Shown here piece after piece: positions 1 through 11,903 of a stretch of 64,000 bases of DNA. The position numbers were made by a program, and so were the translations under genes. Location of the stretch: contig WWBZ02000040.1 in assembly GCA_011503125.2 (NCBI GenBank), forward strand, positions 3,410,001-3,474,000, written 5' to 3'. Source of the DNA: Botryosphaeria dothidea. Its lineage: Eukaryota; Ascomycota; Dothideomycetes; Botryosphaeriales; Botryosphaeriaceae. The notes beneath the pieces are model-generated. The model ran no database searches. It saw nothing but the letters and a program-made list of their open reading frames with translations, and had not been told where the DNA came from. Every line of letters begins with the position of its first letter. Position 1 is the first letter of the stretch.

Positions 1-1519
1 CGAATTGGAGGGTGAGGTGGTAGCTCATGAGGGCGAAGGTCTTGAGGAAGATGGTGGTGAAGCAGAGGAGGAGCGGGGCGCTGGGGGAGGAGTGGAGGAG
101 GTGGGGGAGGGAGGTGGCGAAATTGCGGGCGATGTGGAGGAGGGAGGCGTCCTGTGGGGTTGGGATTAGTGCTGTGAGGATGGGAAAAGAAGGGGTGCGG
201 GCTTGCCTTGGGTTTTGCGGACGTGTTTTCGGTGGCTGCGCCTTCTATCACGCTGTCGTGGCGGCGGCGTCGTGGGCGCGGGGGCAGGGTCTCGGGCATT
301 GCTAGGATTATTGGGAGGGACATTAGTAGGATTGGAGTGCTTATCTTGAAGGGGAGCCAGAGGTCCCGGGACAAGAGCCAAGATCCGCCTGCGGCGGAGA
401 CGATATCAGTTACTCGAATGAGAGCGCCGACCAAATAGAAAGTGGACGTTCTAGAATGTGTTAGCTTCGAGATCTGAGCAGCCCTAAAAAGAAAGAGACG
501 CAGAAACGAGAACTGTCCGCAGGAGAAGGACCAAGGAATATGATGTCTACCTCGAGTTTTCCGGTGCAACATCAACAATCACCGTATTCATGAGCGCTGA
601 TATGTTTCGATGACCGCCACCCATGAACTGAAAGACCGCACACGCCCAGACCAGTTTGGTTGGAAAGATGTCATGGAAATAGCCTGAACATCAAAATTTC
701 AGCAACTCTCTAGATGGGCAGAGATTCACGGGATTCCTACAGATCATAATCACCCAGAGATAGCTCAATATCTGGCCCGTCATACCCAGCAGCAGCACGG
801 GCTTTCTGCCCCACACATCTGCTAGTCGTCCGAAGAGCACGGTGCAAAGAAGGCCTAGAGGACACAGCAATCAGGCATCGCATACAATTTTCAAAGCATG
901 CTCGCAAGCTCTCACTCAACACCAGCCATCCCTGAGCACATGCTAAAGGATCAACATCGCATAACCAGCTTCACAGAAATGAAAGAGCGACGAAAATAAA
1001 AATTGACTGTGAAGCAGTAAACCCACCAGGAACCGCTGCGAACAGCCCCTTCAGCGCGCGCAGGTACGCCAGCTCGACCTGGATGGCGTCGCGCTTGCAC
1101 AGCTCCTCGCGCACGTACCGCAGCGGCGGCGGGCCGACGAGCGACGGGTCGCGCGCGAGATAGTAGTCGCGGCAGACGGCCGTCTCGAGCAGGCGCACCT
1201 CGGGCGCTGCCGTCAGGCCGTCGCCGAGGTCCGCGACGAGCGAGAGCGCGCCGCAGAGGATGGCAGCGCGGGGCCAGAAGCGGGAGCGAGGACGAGTGTC
1301 CGAGCGCTGCTGCGACGGTGGTGCGGGGGAGCGGGAGTGTTGGGAGTCAGGTCGCGGGCGGGCGGCGGGTGCGGTGCCGCTGTTGTCATGGCGGGTGTCG
1401 TAGGGCTGCGAGCTTAATGGGGTGGAGGAGGGGTCAGGGTGCTGTCCTGGGTGGAGCAGTGGTGTTGTCTCCTCGGCATCGGCTTCGAGTAGAACTGAAC
1501 GAGTAATTGAGTTCTCCAT
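1..1519 (-). CDS. MFS transporter, partial (runs off left edge)
   Basis: N-terminal half of a multi-pass major facilitator superfamily transporter. Exons 1519-1027, 854-741, 683-551 and 450 to the edge join in frame across GT..AG introns. A hydrophilic Ser/Pro/Arg-rich tail of about 75 residues precedes the first membrane segment (around RAAILCGALSLVADLG). Exon 2 carries the loop 2-3 signature GRLADVWGRKPVLLLG, which is MFS motif A. Exon 3 has a glycine-rich segment (FMGGGHRNISALM) followed by VAPENSR, as in fungal efflux transporters. Near 110-200 the frame changes, so a further intron or a frameshift lies there that I could not settle. The substrate cannot be read from sequence. The ATG at 1519 is the only one upstream of the conserved region. 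Confidence 0.8.
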
Positions 1520-2027
1520 TTACAAATTCGATGGGAATAAGAGAATTGGGGTTGAATTAGTTGGGTTGAAAGGCATGAAGGGACGTCTACAATCAAGCCG
1601 CGTTTACCCCTCCTTCATGCAGCCACTCAACCTTATCTCTAAAGCTTCTAATTGGGAGCCCTGGGAGGAATGTGAGCTCTTGCATGGATGCAGATAAACA
1701 CCCAATCAAATGAGTCAAATACACATTGTACACCTCATACACGGCAACGACAAAATCAATGCCGGCGAGCTCAAACCAGGTAGCAGGGATGTGGTACCAA
1801 TCAACGCCAAGCTTAGTACAGATTGGACGCATCTCTTGTTCGTGAGTGAAACCCAAATCAAGATTGAATTCTGTCGAGACGACTGCCTAAAAGCAAGTCT
1901 AAATTTTCCTTGCCCTGTCGACGCCTTAACACCTCGCTTCGTTCAAACGCCGGCATCGTGCATAATGTTTGACTAGTGGGCAGCACGTACTCTTTGATGG
2001 ATATCGCTGCCTCTGGTTCCTAACTTC

Positions 2028-3368
2028 TTACGAAAAGAACTTGGCGTACGCCGCCTTCTCCTTCTTCCTGAACTCTGCGAGCTTCTTCTTCGCGTTGGCC
2101 AAGCCATTCAGAACAGCCGCATCGCTGGGTGCGAGCTTCTGTGCCTCCTCGTAATCCTGGATAGCCTCCTCCTCACTCTTCCGAGCCTCGCGTGCTTGAG
2201 CCCTGCGGAAGTAGGCCTTGGCCTTGTCCGCATCGCCGGTACCCTGGACCTCAAGAGCATATGTCGCGCTCTTTATGGCCCCCTCAAACTCCTTCAGCTT
2301 GTTCTGCAGCAGAGCGCTGTTATTGTGCAGCTGGAAGCGCAGGGATGACAGCTGCTGTTTGGTCTCCGGCGGGTCCTTCTCCTCGACCTCGGGGTTCTCG
2401 TTCAGGTAGCGCAGACCCTTCTGATACTTGGCTAAGCCGAGGCGCAGGTCGCCGGCCTTGAAAGCCTTGTTACCCATGTCCTTGAGCTCGGCAGCGATCT
2501 TCGCAATCTGAGGGGCAGTAAGCTCCTCGGATTGATCTTCAGGGAAGTCTTCATAGGGGTCGCCAGTGCTGTCAGGGATACGCTCAGTGCACTTGTCGTA
2601 GTCCTCGCCAGTGAGCTCGCCGCAGTCTGTGATGCGTCAGCTTTGACCCCAAGGTGCCAAGATGGGACGACTATCGAAACTTACCGGCAATAATGGGGTA
2701 ATTTTCCGGAGCGGGTCTGTCCTGCGCAGCGGTGGGAAGGTTCTCGATCTGGCGCACGATCGATTTGCCGTTAATGACCTCGCCGAAGACGACGTGTTTT
2801 CCGTCGAGGTGGGGAGTTGGCACGGTGGTGACGAAAAACTGAGAGCCATTGGTGCCAGGGCCGGCATTGGCCATGGACAGCAAGAAAGGCTTCTCATGCT
2901 TCAACTCAAAGTTTTCATCCTCGAACTTCTCGCCGTATATGCTCTCGCCGCCGGTGCCGTTGCCTGCGGTGAAATCACCACCCTGGATCATGAATTGCTT
3001 GATCACACGGTGGAAGCCAGAACCCTTGTAGTGCAGCGGTTTGCCCGACTTGCCCTCGCCCCTCTCGCCAGTACAGAGGGCGCGGAAGTTCTCGGCGGTC
3101 TTGGGGACGACTGCGGATATTGGTCATTACGAGGCTGGATCGGGGAAGTGTGGGGCAGGGTGCTTACTGTCGTTGTACTGCGAGGCATCAGTCAGCGTGT
3201 GACGCGGGCGCAGAAGAATGGGAAGGTACTTACAAGCTCAAAGGCAACGCGTCCAGCGGGTTGATGGCCGATCTGGATGTCGAAAAAGACACGGGAGCGT
3301 TCTGTCCTCTGGAGTCAGCATACGACGCGGAAGCTCTGGACGGGGTCAAGCTCACTCTGGTCGGCCAT
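2028..3368 (-). CDS. 40-kDa peptidyl-prolyl isomerase (cyclophilin 40, TPR co-chaperone)
   Basis: Cyp40/Cpr6-type cyclophilin, which isomerises prolyl bonds and docks on Hsp90. The predicted CDS joins 3368-3356, 3301-3234, 3177-3168, 3110-2685 and 2626-2028, giving 371 residues, the usual family length. The N-terminal cyclophilin domain (about residues 5-175) contains [15 protein letters not shown] and a NGSQFF segment, both active-site motifs. The C-terminal half holds TPR repeats ([20 protein letters not shown], then helices to the end), and it ends in a lysine-rich tail [19 protein letters not shown]. The first exon is only 13 bases and exon 3 only 10 bases (Tyr-Asn-Asp plus one base). All introns are 54-58 bases. 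This is a housekeeping gene and the identification is secure. Confidence 0.93.
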
Positions 3369-3901
3369 TGTGGAGTCGCAGTTGGTGAGTAATGGCTGAG
3401 GTCAGGATGCAGGTATAGCAGGGAGCAGGACGCGAGTACTGAGCGTGCAGTCGATATGTTGGCGAACACACAGTCAAAGATATGCGCGTCGAGTCGTGTA
3501 GAGCAGGCTGGAGTCGCTGCTTCAAGAAGATTCCATTCGACAATGACGGATGCGTTCGGGCCGCGCGCTGCCCTAGCCGCCGCTTCTCAGGGCCCAACCG
3601 CCGCAACACCACCACAATGATCCGCGGCAAGGATCGCATCGCTCGCCAGTTCTTCGCACCTCGTCAACTTGCGAAACTTGTCGCCAATTGCCATGGGAAA
3701 GTTTCACGGCCATTTGGGACAGCTTCATGCACCGCCATCGCAGCAGATCCCGTCGCCGGCCCTCACCCATCACCACAGACATCTCTCCGTAACAATTCAT
3801 CACTTCTTGCTCCATGGGCTTGATCCCGAATGAGTCCTGTCAACTAGATCTCAAAAATTATGCTCTTCATTATTTCCTGGATCGGCTTCTTTTTTGACAG
3901 C

Positions 3902-5585
3902 TCAGTACAGCCCTTGCGTATACAGCTGATCGTACTCGTAGCAGAGCACTCCTGCCTTGATGTCCATCACATCTCTCACGGTTATGTTCTCCGCATTAAC
4001 GTCCAAGGTCATCGGAAAGTCCAGCGTCACGTTGCCTCCCTGCGCATTGTCGTAATCCATCAGGTAAATCGGCCCCGAAATATCCGTCAGCCTCTTCTCG
4101 AGGTCTAGTGCTTGCCATGACCACCAGACACGGTCGAGGTTAGCATGGTGCATATAGAACTGCTTTTGTCAGTCACTTGCGTCCATCACCCACAGTTCGG
4201 ATTTACGTACGACAGGCTACGATATCAGTCAGTTGCATGCGCATGTAAAAGGTGGACGAACTCTTACGTCCGAGGGGCTGGCGTAGAGATCACCCATTTG
4301 CCCATAAGTACCGCCGATTCCATAATGCCCGCCGCCGTGAACGCCCGATGCGTCAAATGAAGGTCCTCCTTCTACTACTCTATCGAACCATCCGAAGTCG
4401 CTTTGGCTTAGAGTCAATTGGGTCTGATTCATTCCTAGGTATCTTCCGGCAAAGTACGGACTGAAGTCACGCGCCAAACACCGGGGATTGCCGCTGAGGT
4501 CGCTCAAAGGTCCCAAGTTCACAGTCAAGTTGACAAATGGCCCATCTTGGATGCACCCACCGCCGGTTCGGCCAGGAACAGAGAGAGGATCCGATATGTT
4601 GACGGGGATGAGCAACCCATTGCCCCCAAACCCGGATATCGGATCAAAAATCGGCGAGCTCACGAAGGCGCTGTCAGAAGTGACATCCAGCGTCCAGTCC
4701 CAGTATGGTTGAGCTCCGGTGTAGCCGCATTCCTCCCGAAGGCCCTTCTCGTAAACTGCAGTAAACCATCTGTGCCAGGCGAGGAAATGACCCTGCAGGT
4801 CTGCTGTTAGCACCCGGTCAAACCTGAAACTTGCCTTAGGCCGGCGATCTCTCTTCGCATCCGGGTCGATAAATGCCGAGGCGGCACGGCATTTCGATGT
4901 CGAGCATCGGAAAACACTGCGGACCCTTGCAACCACCAATATGAGACTGGGGTCTGGAGATCTTGGCACGTCACATGGATAGTCGAAGCATGCATTCTCA
5001 CGCGGATTTGCGTGGAGAAAAACCTTCAAATCCCTCTTGGAGTATGCACGGTGGTTCCGTCTCCGACCTCGGGGTTACATCGGAACCATCAAAGGGACGT
5101 ACTGACCGTGTAGTGAATATCGAAGGTCCATATTGACGTCAGCTCCATGACTCGACGCGGACGACTTTCCACTTACTTGTCGGATGTGCGTTGCTACGAG
5201 GTCTTCAAATCGTGAGCCGACACCGGGCGCAGTTGCCTTGGACGTGATCGGTGGCTTCGTCAAGAAGCATTGCACAGCGACCAGGTAGTCAAGCTTCTCG
5301 TTGATGCTGAGGGTGCGCCTGGAAGAGCTTGTTCAGTAATTTGATTTATCTAGAATTCGCCCCTGCAGACCTCCCTGCTCATGGACTAGGTCCCCAGGCC
5401 CTCCACGTCGGGAATCTTGAAACAACTTACCATTCCTTACGTACGATTGGGCTTTGGCACGCAGCGACGCCTCGAGCCTGTGGCGGCAGCGCTGCATTGC
5501 TGCCATGCGGAGCCGCGTCCGTCCCTGAAGCGAAGGCAAGAACCCCTAGAACGAGGACAGCGCCACAGTTCCTAAGCCTCGCCAT
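3902..5585 (-). CDS. Tyrosinase (type-3 copper monooxygenase)
   Basis: Common central domain of tyrosinase, which hydroxylates monophenols and oxidises diphenols. The predicted CDS joins 5585-5431, 5318-5177, 5142-5107, 4792-4268, 4216-4211 and 4159-3902, giving 373 residues. The N-terminus is a signal peptide (LRNCGAVLVLGVLAFASG), so it is probably secreted. Copper A histidines lie in DIHYTGHFLAWHRWF; copper B in GVHGGGHYG and, across two splice junctions, DPVFYMHHANLDRVWW. The Pro-Val of that last motif is supplied only by a 6-base exon at 4211-4216. Intron 5106-4793 is long (314 bases). The intron at 5176-5143 would be only 34 bases, so that join is the least sure part of the model. No C-terminal caddie domain follows, so it is a short form. 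Confidence 0.88.
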
Positions 5586-7006
5586 GAATCGATGATGAAG
5601 CAGCTTGCGAATTACGGCTGTCGATCTTGCTATGTTCAGGTTAAGCCCTCCTTCGCCAGATCAGTTCCACTCTGGGGTCTCGGCGAACCTATATCAGAAT
5701 TTTTATCAGATGGGTCTACCGGAAGAATCCAAGGCATGGTCGACTGACCTGCAAGGCTGAGTAAAGCCGGGAGAGTTTCAATGAGTGCTCGTGCTGGAAG
5801 ACATCGGCAGAAGATCGTGAGCAGCTGACCTTTAATACGCGGCTGAGATCTACATGCTCACGAAGCGTCGTGCCGCTCACGAGTCACTATCTTTACTACC
5901 GAGCTCAGCATATGTGCCGCACTCTATGCTTCACGCATTGGTACAGAGATCCGGATGTAAGGCCCACGGCAAAGACACCTTAGGCGATCCGCGGCACCAA
6001 TAATGGCAACGACTTGGGACCGGGGCTACAGTCGTCCGATGACGGCAGGGAAGGATGCCGCGAGAGCCATCGCAGCGGCAGCCGGGATTGTACCGCGACC
6101 GGCGCGTTCACGACAAGCTTTATGAGTCGCGATCTGGGCCACGGCGCCGCCCGTGCTGTGCAAGAAGGTTTGCAAGCGCTCGCCCCGATGCCTGCATCAA
6201 CCAGGTCGCAGTGAAACACAAGCTGCACGGGTTGCCGGGGGATGCGCGACCTCAACCTCGCAGCACGGCGCACGCCTATCAAGCGAACGCGGCTAAAGGC
6301 GTTTACAGGCCCTCTGCTGACTGGCAGCGCCGCAGCGGGCTGGTTACCGAAAGAGAAGCAGATGCCGTGCACCTTGGACCCGCCGCGGGCCGACAGCAAC
6401 TACAGCGGAGCTGAGAGCTGCACGGCTGAAGCTTGGGCGCTCCACCTCAGTGCAGAATGCAACACGCTGGAGATTTGCACATTGCTCGCGATTCTGGATC
6501 GCGGTGTGCAACACCCACGTGGACTGGAGCTGGTGCACCAGACAACGGCGGCCCGGCGCTGCGCCTCCCGCTCGGAACGGCAGTGACCAGCACTCCGCAT
6601 ATTAACTTGCATGATGCATCTCTGTGCATCGGGACAGGGAGGCAAATTGCGGATACGCGCCAGTGCCAATCAGGCCGGGCGCCACCTCGTTGCTTCGTCG
6701 GCGATCTCCAGATGATGGGGTCAAACCAGCCAGTCTGTGCCCCGCTGCTCGGCGCACAGGGACTGGCATGCCTCAAGTTCCTATGTATGCCTCGAGATTC
6801 CAGAAACCTATGCCTCGTCGACGATAGATGGGCCTCCCGGCCGTTGAATCCGCGCCCGCTGTTTTATGCCCGGTGCTGCGGGTAAAATAACTGATCTCCC
6901 TCTCCCGCGTTCAATCCCTCAGTCCCGGTATCGACACTAGACCTCGCATGAATCCCGTCGATCAAGTCGCCGCTGGTCCTCGAGCGACACTGCTGTCCTA
7001 ACCGCA
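5586..7006. other. Intergenic, no supported gene
   Basis: Between the divergent tyrosinase and rhodopsin-domain genes. GC-rich stretches at 5980-6885 stay open in several frames on both strands, but none shows a recognisable domain, splice pattern or hydrophobic pattern. I treat them as chance. It probably holds both promoters. Confidence 0.4.
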
Positions 7007-8475
7007 ATGGCTCCCAACGACTATGGTCCGCGTATACAGGTGACGGCCTTCACCCTTACTGCCGTCTCTACTGTCATCGTCAGCCTTAGGTATGTTTTCC
7101 TTCGAGGCACAGCTGCCATTAGCCAGGGGCTTATCGTGAACTCAGACTATACTGCAATGTCCACCTGTTGAAAAGGGCTGGGGTATCGGATCTCATGATG
7201 AGTGCAGCGATGGTACGTGACTCGCTCTTATTGAAAGGCGGCACTATCTTACTTATTTTCACAGGTAATGACATGGGGCATTGCTGTCATCAACCACTAC
7301 CAGGTCAAGTACGGCACTGGAAAGCACATCTATGACCAGAGTTCGGTAGGTAGCCATTCCACACCCGCTTATGGCGTGACTAATATTAAATAGTCTATGG
7401 ACGCCCTCGCGGGAACGCTCAAATCATGTAGGGCCCAAATGGATTTCGGTGAGGCCGCGTATGCTAACCATGAGCAGGGTATTCCTTCCAGATTGCCTAC
7501 CTCGTCGACCTCCTGCTCGTGAAACTCTCCATCCTCTTCTTCTACTGCGCCATCTGCGACCAGAAATGGTTCCGCACGGTCATCTACTCCATGATGGCTA
7601 TAGTCGGGAGCTTCACCATCGCCATGACCTTCGTCAACGCCTTCGAGTGCCCAAACCCCTCGGATGCCTTTACCGTTGAAATCATCATGGCTGGCCTTGG
7701 ATCATGCCGGGACCTACATTCAATGTACTTCGCGCAGGCTGGATTCAACATTGCGTCCGATGTGGTTATCATGTTGATCCCAGTTCCTCTGCTCGCACGC
7801 CTGCAGATGCCGAAGGCTAGACGTGTTGCGCTTTTCGGTATTTTTAGCGTCGGATTCGTTGCAGTCCTGGCATCCATCCTCCGTTTGTGGACGTTGACGA
7901 TTTGGGCGAGAACGAAGGATGTCCCTTACACTGGCGGTCCCATTCTCATCTGGACTCAGATCGAACTGAACTCCGCAATCATTTCCGCTTCGTTCCCCGC
8001 CATGAAGGCACTATTCGCGCATACTTTCTCGGAGAACCCGAGTACGCGGCAGTCCTCGAGTGGTGCGCGTTATTTCAAGTACGGGTACGGAGCCAACTCG
8101 GCAGAAAAGAGTAAAGGAATAAAGGTGAAGGCCAGCACAATTAGCCTGAAGACGCTTACCTTCATGAGGAGTGGATCGGGTGAGACGCGAGCATCTGCCA
8201 CGCTTCCACGCGGAGGAACCGGTCTGCGAAGTTTCGATGCAAGCCACAACAATAGTGACGAGGAGCTATTCTTCGACAATCCCGCTGGAGAACAAACTAT
8301 AATTGGGAGCGGAAAGAACTCGTCAGACGATAAAAGAGACAAGATCGCAACATTGAAGCCGCCCCAGCCTACGTTCCCAACACATCAAGGCATCATGAAG
8401 AGCCTGACGGTCGAACAAACCACGGAAGATTCGACTGGACGACAGCAGTATTACCGTTCGCATTACCTCCGATGA
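7007..8475 (+). CDS. Rhodopsin-domain integral membrane protein (Pth11-like/SAT4 family)
   Basis: Seven-helix membrane protein of the large fungal family that includes Pth11-like receptors; its ligand is unknown. The CDS joins 7007-7089, 7146-7212, 7265-7345, 7394-7427 and 7478-8475, giving 420 residues, with all five exons in phase. The split codon at 7427/7478 restores the family's conserved Trp in LKSWYSFQIAYLVDLLLVK. Further marks are the KLSILFFY helix, a Cys in the extracellular loop (FVNAFECPNPSD) paired with another before helix 5 (GLGSCRDLHSMYFAQAGFNI), and ILIWTQIELNSAIISASFPA in the last helix. The last 150 residues or so are a Ser/Thr-rich cytosolic tail. Family assignment is firm; the role is not known. 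Confidence 0.88.
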
Positions 8476-11400
8476 TATTATTCTCTTACGATGAACGATC
8501 TTGGGACCCCCTGCATGGATTGGCTTTTTCTTTTCTGGTCTGTTTTCCCATGGGAATGACTGAACATGGCTTTGGCGAATATTGCGATATACCATCTCCT
8601 TTACGACACAAGATTTCCTTGACAAAACCATTCACGGCCACAGATGCAAGGCTCAAGAAGTGTACCTGTACCTGTCACAAGACTGTCTCCCGGCGTTTTT
8701 TCCTTTTGATGATACCAGATATCCATACCCAAAACTAAAGGTCAAAAAATTTGTACGCAACTAGCATAGTCAGGAGCGAAAAGACCTGCTCCCAAACCAC
8801 AGAATTCAGACAACTCTACATGCCGAGACCGTCTCCCGACTAACACCACCAACATTCGTTCGAGACCCTCGTTACAGATGCCGAAGTTCCAGCCCACCCT
8901 CTCGGAACAAAAACTCCCCCTTGTCGAACATGCGCGGAGGGGGTGGATTGATTGCACCTACCTAACTCATCCTTGCCGGACCACCATCCCCACCGCTCGC
9001 CCCCTGCAGCAGCAGCGGCAACCAATACAAGTGTCTCACTGGACAGGTGCCGAGAAGGTAGTCCCCGTTTGCTCCCTCCGCAACGCCTTGCAAGCAAGAC
9101 ATTCTCCACACCAGCAACGTGGTTTTGATGAGACGGTGCCCGCAACGACAGAACGCACCTCCGGAGTCGCTGACGCGTTGCGACGCCCATTGGCCTGTGG
9201 CGTCCGGTGCGCTGCCAGAAGTGTATCGCCTCATCCATTCTCCGCGCGCCACTCACCCGGAAAGAGTAACAAGACCAGCGTTCCTGCACGTTCCTGGCGT
9301 TCGCTTGTACATACGTTCCCCCCTCTCTCTGCGCTGGACGAGGCGGCGCCGCACGTGCGAAGATTCGCATATCCGTGGCTGAAGGACTTGCGCCTGAAAA
9401 GAGACGTACTCCGGCCCTCCGCGACCGTCTGGCTGCCTCGAGTAGAGTAGTGAGCAGCTGAAAGATAAGCGCGCAATTGCCACCTGCCGCCATCTTCGCA
9501 GACGGCGCGCTCGCGTGCCTGCAGACAGCGCAGAAGGCTTTCGATTGCCGCTCTCGTTGCGTTCTGCTGTGAGGAAACGGTCGACGGGGATTCTCCTTCG
9601 ATGTCTCGGCATATCCGAGCCGCAGGCCCGCAGCTCCGAACACCTTGCCTTGTACCTGCATGCGTTGGGTGAGGGGCCTGCGTGCGCGCGCGCCGCATGG
9701 TGGACGCCCCGTTATAGGCTTCTCCGTTCTTTTTTGAATTTTACTCTGCCTTTTCAGGTGCAGGGCTGACGAAATGGCGATGTGTTCTCGTCGCGGGCAC
9801 GCACGTGTGGGTCCGCTGCTCGTTCCCTCCCTCTCGGCAATCTTGACGAATTTCAGCCGAACGGGGCAAGTAGCTCGTCTCGTGGCGCGGTTGCTGTCGA
9901 TCATGTGCTTTGCTCGCGGACGGTAGGGGCCGCGATGGGGCTGGTGGTTGTTGGTGTGGGAAAAATATTGGGGCTGGAGGCGTCGTCATCAATCGTCTTG
10001 GGAGCTCTCGTGAAGGAGAGATTGGCGGAGGTGCGGCCAGTTCGCCGGCGAGAAGGAAGAAGATCACGAATACATCGGGAAGGGAGAGCTGGGAGCTGTG
10101 AGATGCGGCCCGGAGCGAGGGAGAAATGACTCGTACAGGCTTGCTCGAGGCTGTTGTTGTGGGCCTCAGGCCTGGCTTCTTTTTCTCGTGCTTGCTTCTT
10201 GGGGGTTGATGTGAAAAGGCTACAGCACAGCCCTCATTGCTAGAGGTCTGGAACATGTGTTCGGTTGTGCGGATGTGCTCAGGTACGCGCTATACGGGTG
10301 CTCCTACTGCTCAGGTACCATTTTTCCGACCAATAGGAAAGGTGCCGCCTGTCTACCTTATATCGAGTGAGCGCCTGGGTTTCTTCTCTTCTCTTCTCTT
10401 TGCGGGAATATCTCACGATCATGCTTCATTCAAACTTGTATCGTCATTGGGCAGCGTGAGCCCGTCCTCTACGCACGCCTCCTGGCTCGCCCCTCAGACC
10501 ACAAAGCAGGTCTTGGGTACTGCATTCGGGACTTGCAGGTCCGGTATCAGGCCAGTAGTACTGCTTCGCACTCTGCTTCTCCGTACGACAAAAAAGGGGG
10601 GAGGTCAGAAAGCTGCGGTTGCAAAAGCAACATATTGGCAGTTACCCACCTCCCGCTCGCGTAGTCGCCACATACGAGACGACTTTACCAGCATCGACCT
10701 TGTTATATACGTTCCATCGCAGAGGTGATTTTGGGCTGTCAAGGACGTGAGAACGGGAGAGCGTGAGAACGCCATGGCGCCCATTGTCGCACGAAAACGG
10801 AAAGAGGCCTTGCCGTTTGCCCTTGATACAGTTACACGGCCTCAGGCCTGCGGTTCCGGATGCGGAGCGGCTTGCGTTCGAGGCTTGCAGGGCGGCTCGG
10901 GTTGGGACGCGCTGGCGCTCCGTGATGTGCGGTTCACTTTCTGTTTGGACTTGTGGTTGTGGAGCGAGGAACCGAGAATGAGCCTAAACGAGTGCTGTCG
11001 CAACAAGAGCTTTCGAGAGGGTTGCTGCATCGGGAATATGAGGTAGGTTTGTTCGGTTGCACCTACTGATTGCGAATCTCTTGCGTTCCGTGGATAAGCT
11101 CACACTCCAAGTAAGAACGCGACAGAGTGACAGCTTTTGTGGCTTGCAGGGAAGGGGTAGTACATACATTAAGTTGAGCACGGTGGGTATGTAGAATGCA
11201 TGCTCGAGATCCTGCGAGAAGAGCTAGTCGCGGCGATCGTAGTCCCGGATACGAGGCGGAGAGTTTCCGGCTTCGTCCCTGTATTGTTTTTCCTGCACAT
11301 AATAGCTGTTTGCTATAGCTCTCTATGTCTGACAGGAACAACCGCGCCGTGGGATCACCATAGTTCCGGACGGGTACGCGGATCTCAGGGGTTGGGACGA

Positions 11401-11903
11401 TCCCTTTCTCGCGGGGCATGTGCCGGGCAGGGATCATCCTTGGGTGAAGAAACATGACAGGCCATCACGGGGCAAGGTGCGTGGGGTAGATTGGCATGGC
11501 GGCGGTTTACGACGTATGGCGTGAGGGTCCCCCGGCCATTTCAGGCAAACATGCCTCATTAACTTGTGACGCCATTCCAACACCTGGGACACTTGGGGCA
11601 CCTGTACAACGTCAATTGCTGCACTGACGGCACTCGCACAACGTCCGTGGCAGGTGGGGATCAAAGTTTTGTAGTGCACCTGCACGAGTGGTCTTTGCCA
11701 ACGATGCTCCTCAGCATTCTCTTCGATCATCGTACGAGATCTTCGCGTGATGGAACGAAAGCGATAAAGTATACTATACACTCTTGTCGCCACTACCTGT
11801 GCGATGGATGTGCATAGGTCTAGATATACTCCAAGTTAACGGCAACCGGACCAGAAGCTTTCGCCGTTACTTCGGCCCTCCCGCTGTCAACGTGAACCTT
11901 GAG
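8476..11903. other. Gene-poor stretch, nothing supported
   Basis: About 3.4 kb without a recognisable gene. Open frames of 100-354 codons occur on both strands at 8840-10256, overlapping each other almost completely. Their products are Arg/Ala/Pro-rich with no domain. CT-rich runs near 10380-10400 look like promoter or untranslated sequence. A lineage-specific gene cannot be excluded without transcripts. Confidence 0.4.

Noticed and set aside
5980..6885. Several plus- and minus-strand frames of 100-150 codons
   Set aside because: Mutually overlapping, low-complexity composition, no recognisable motif or splice pattern.
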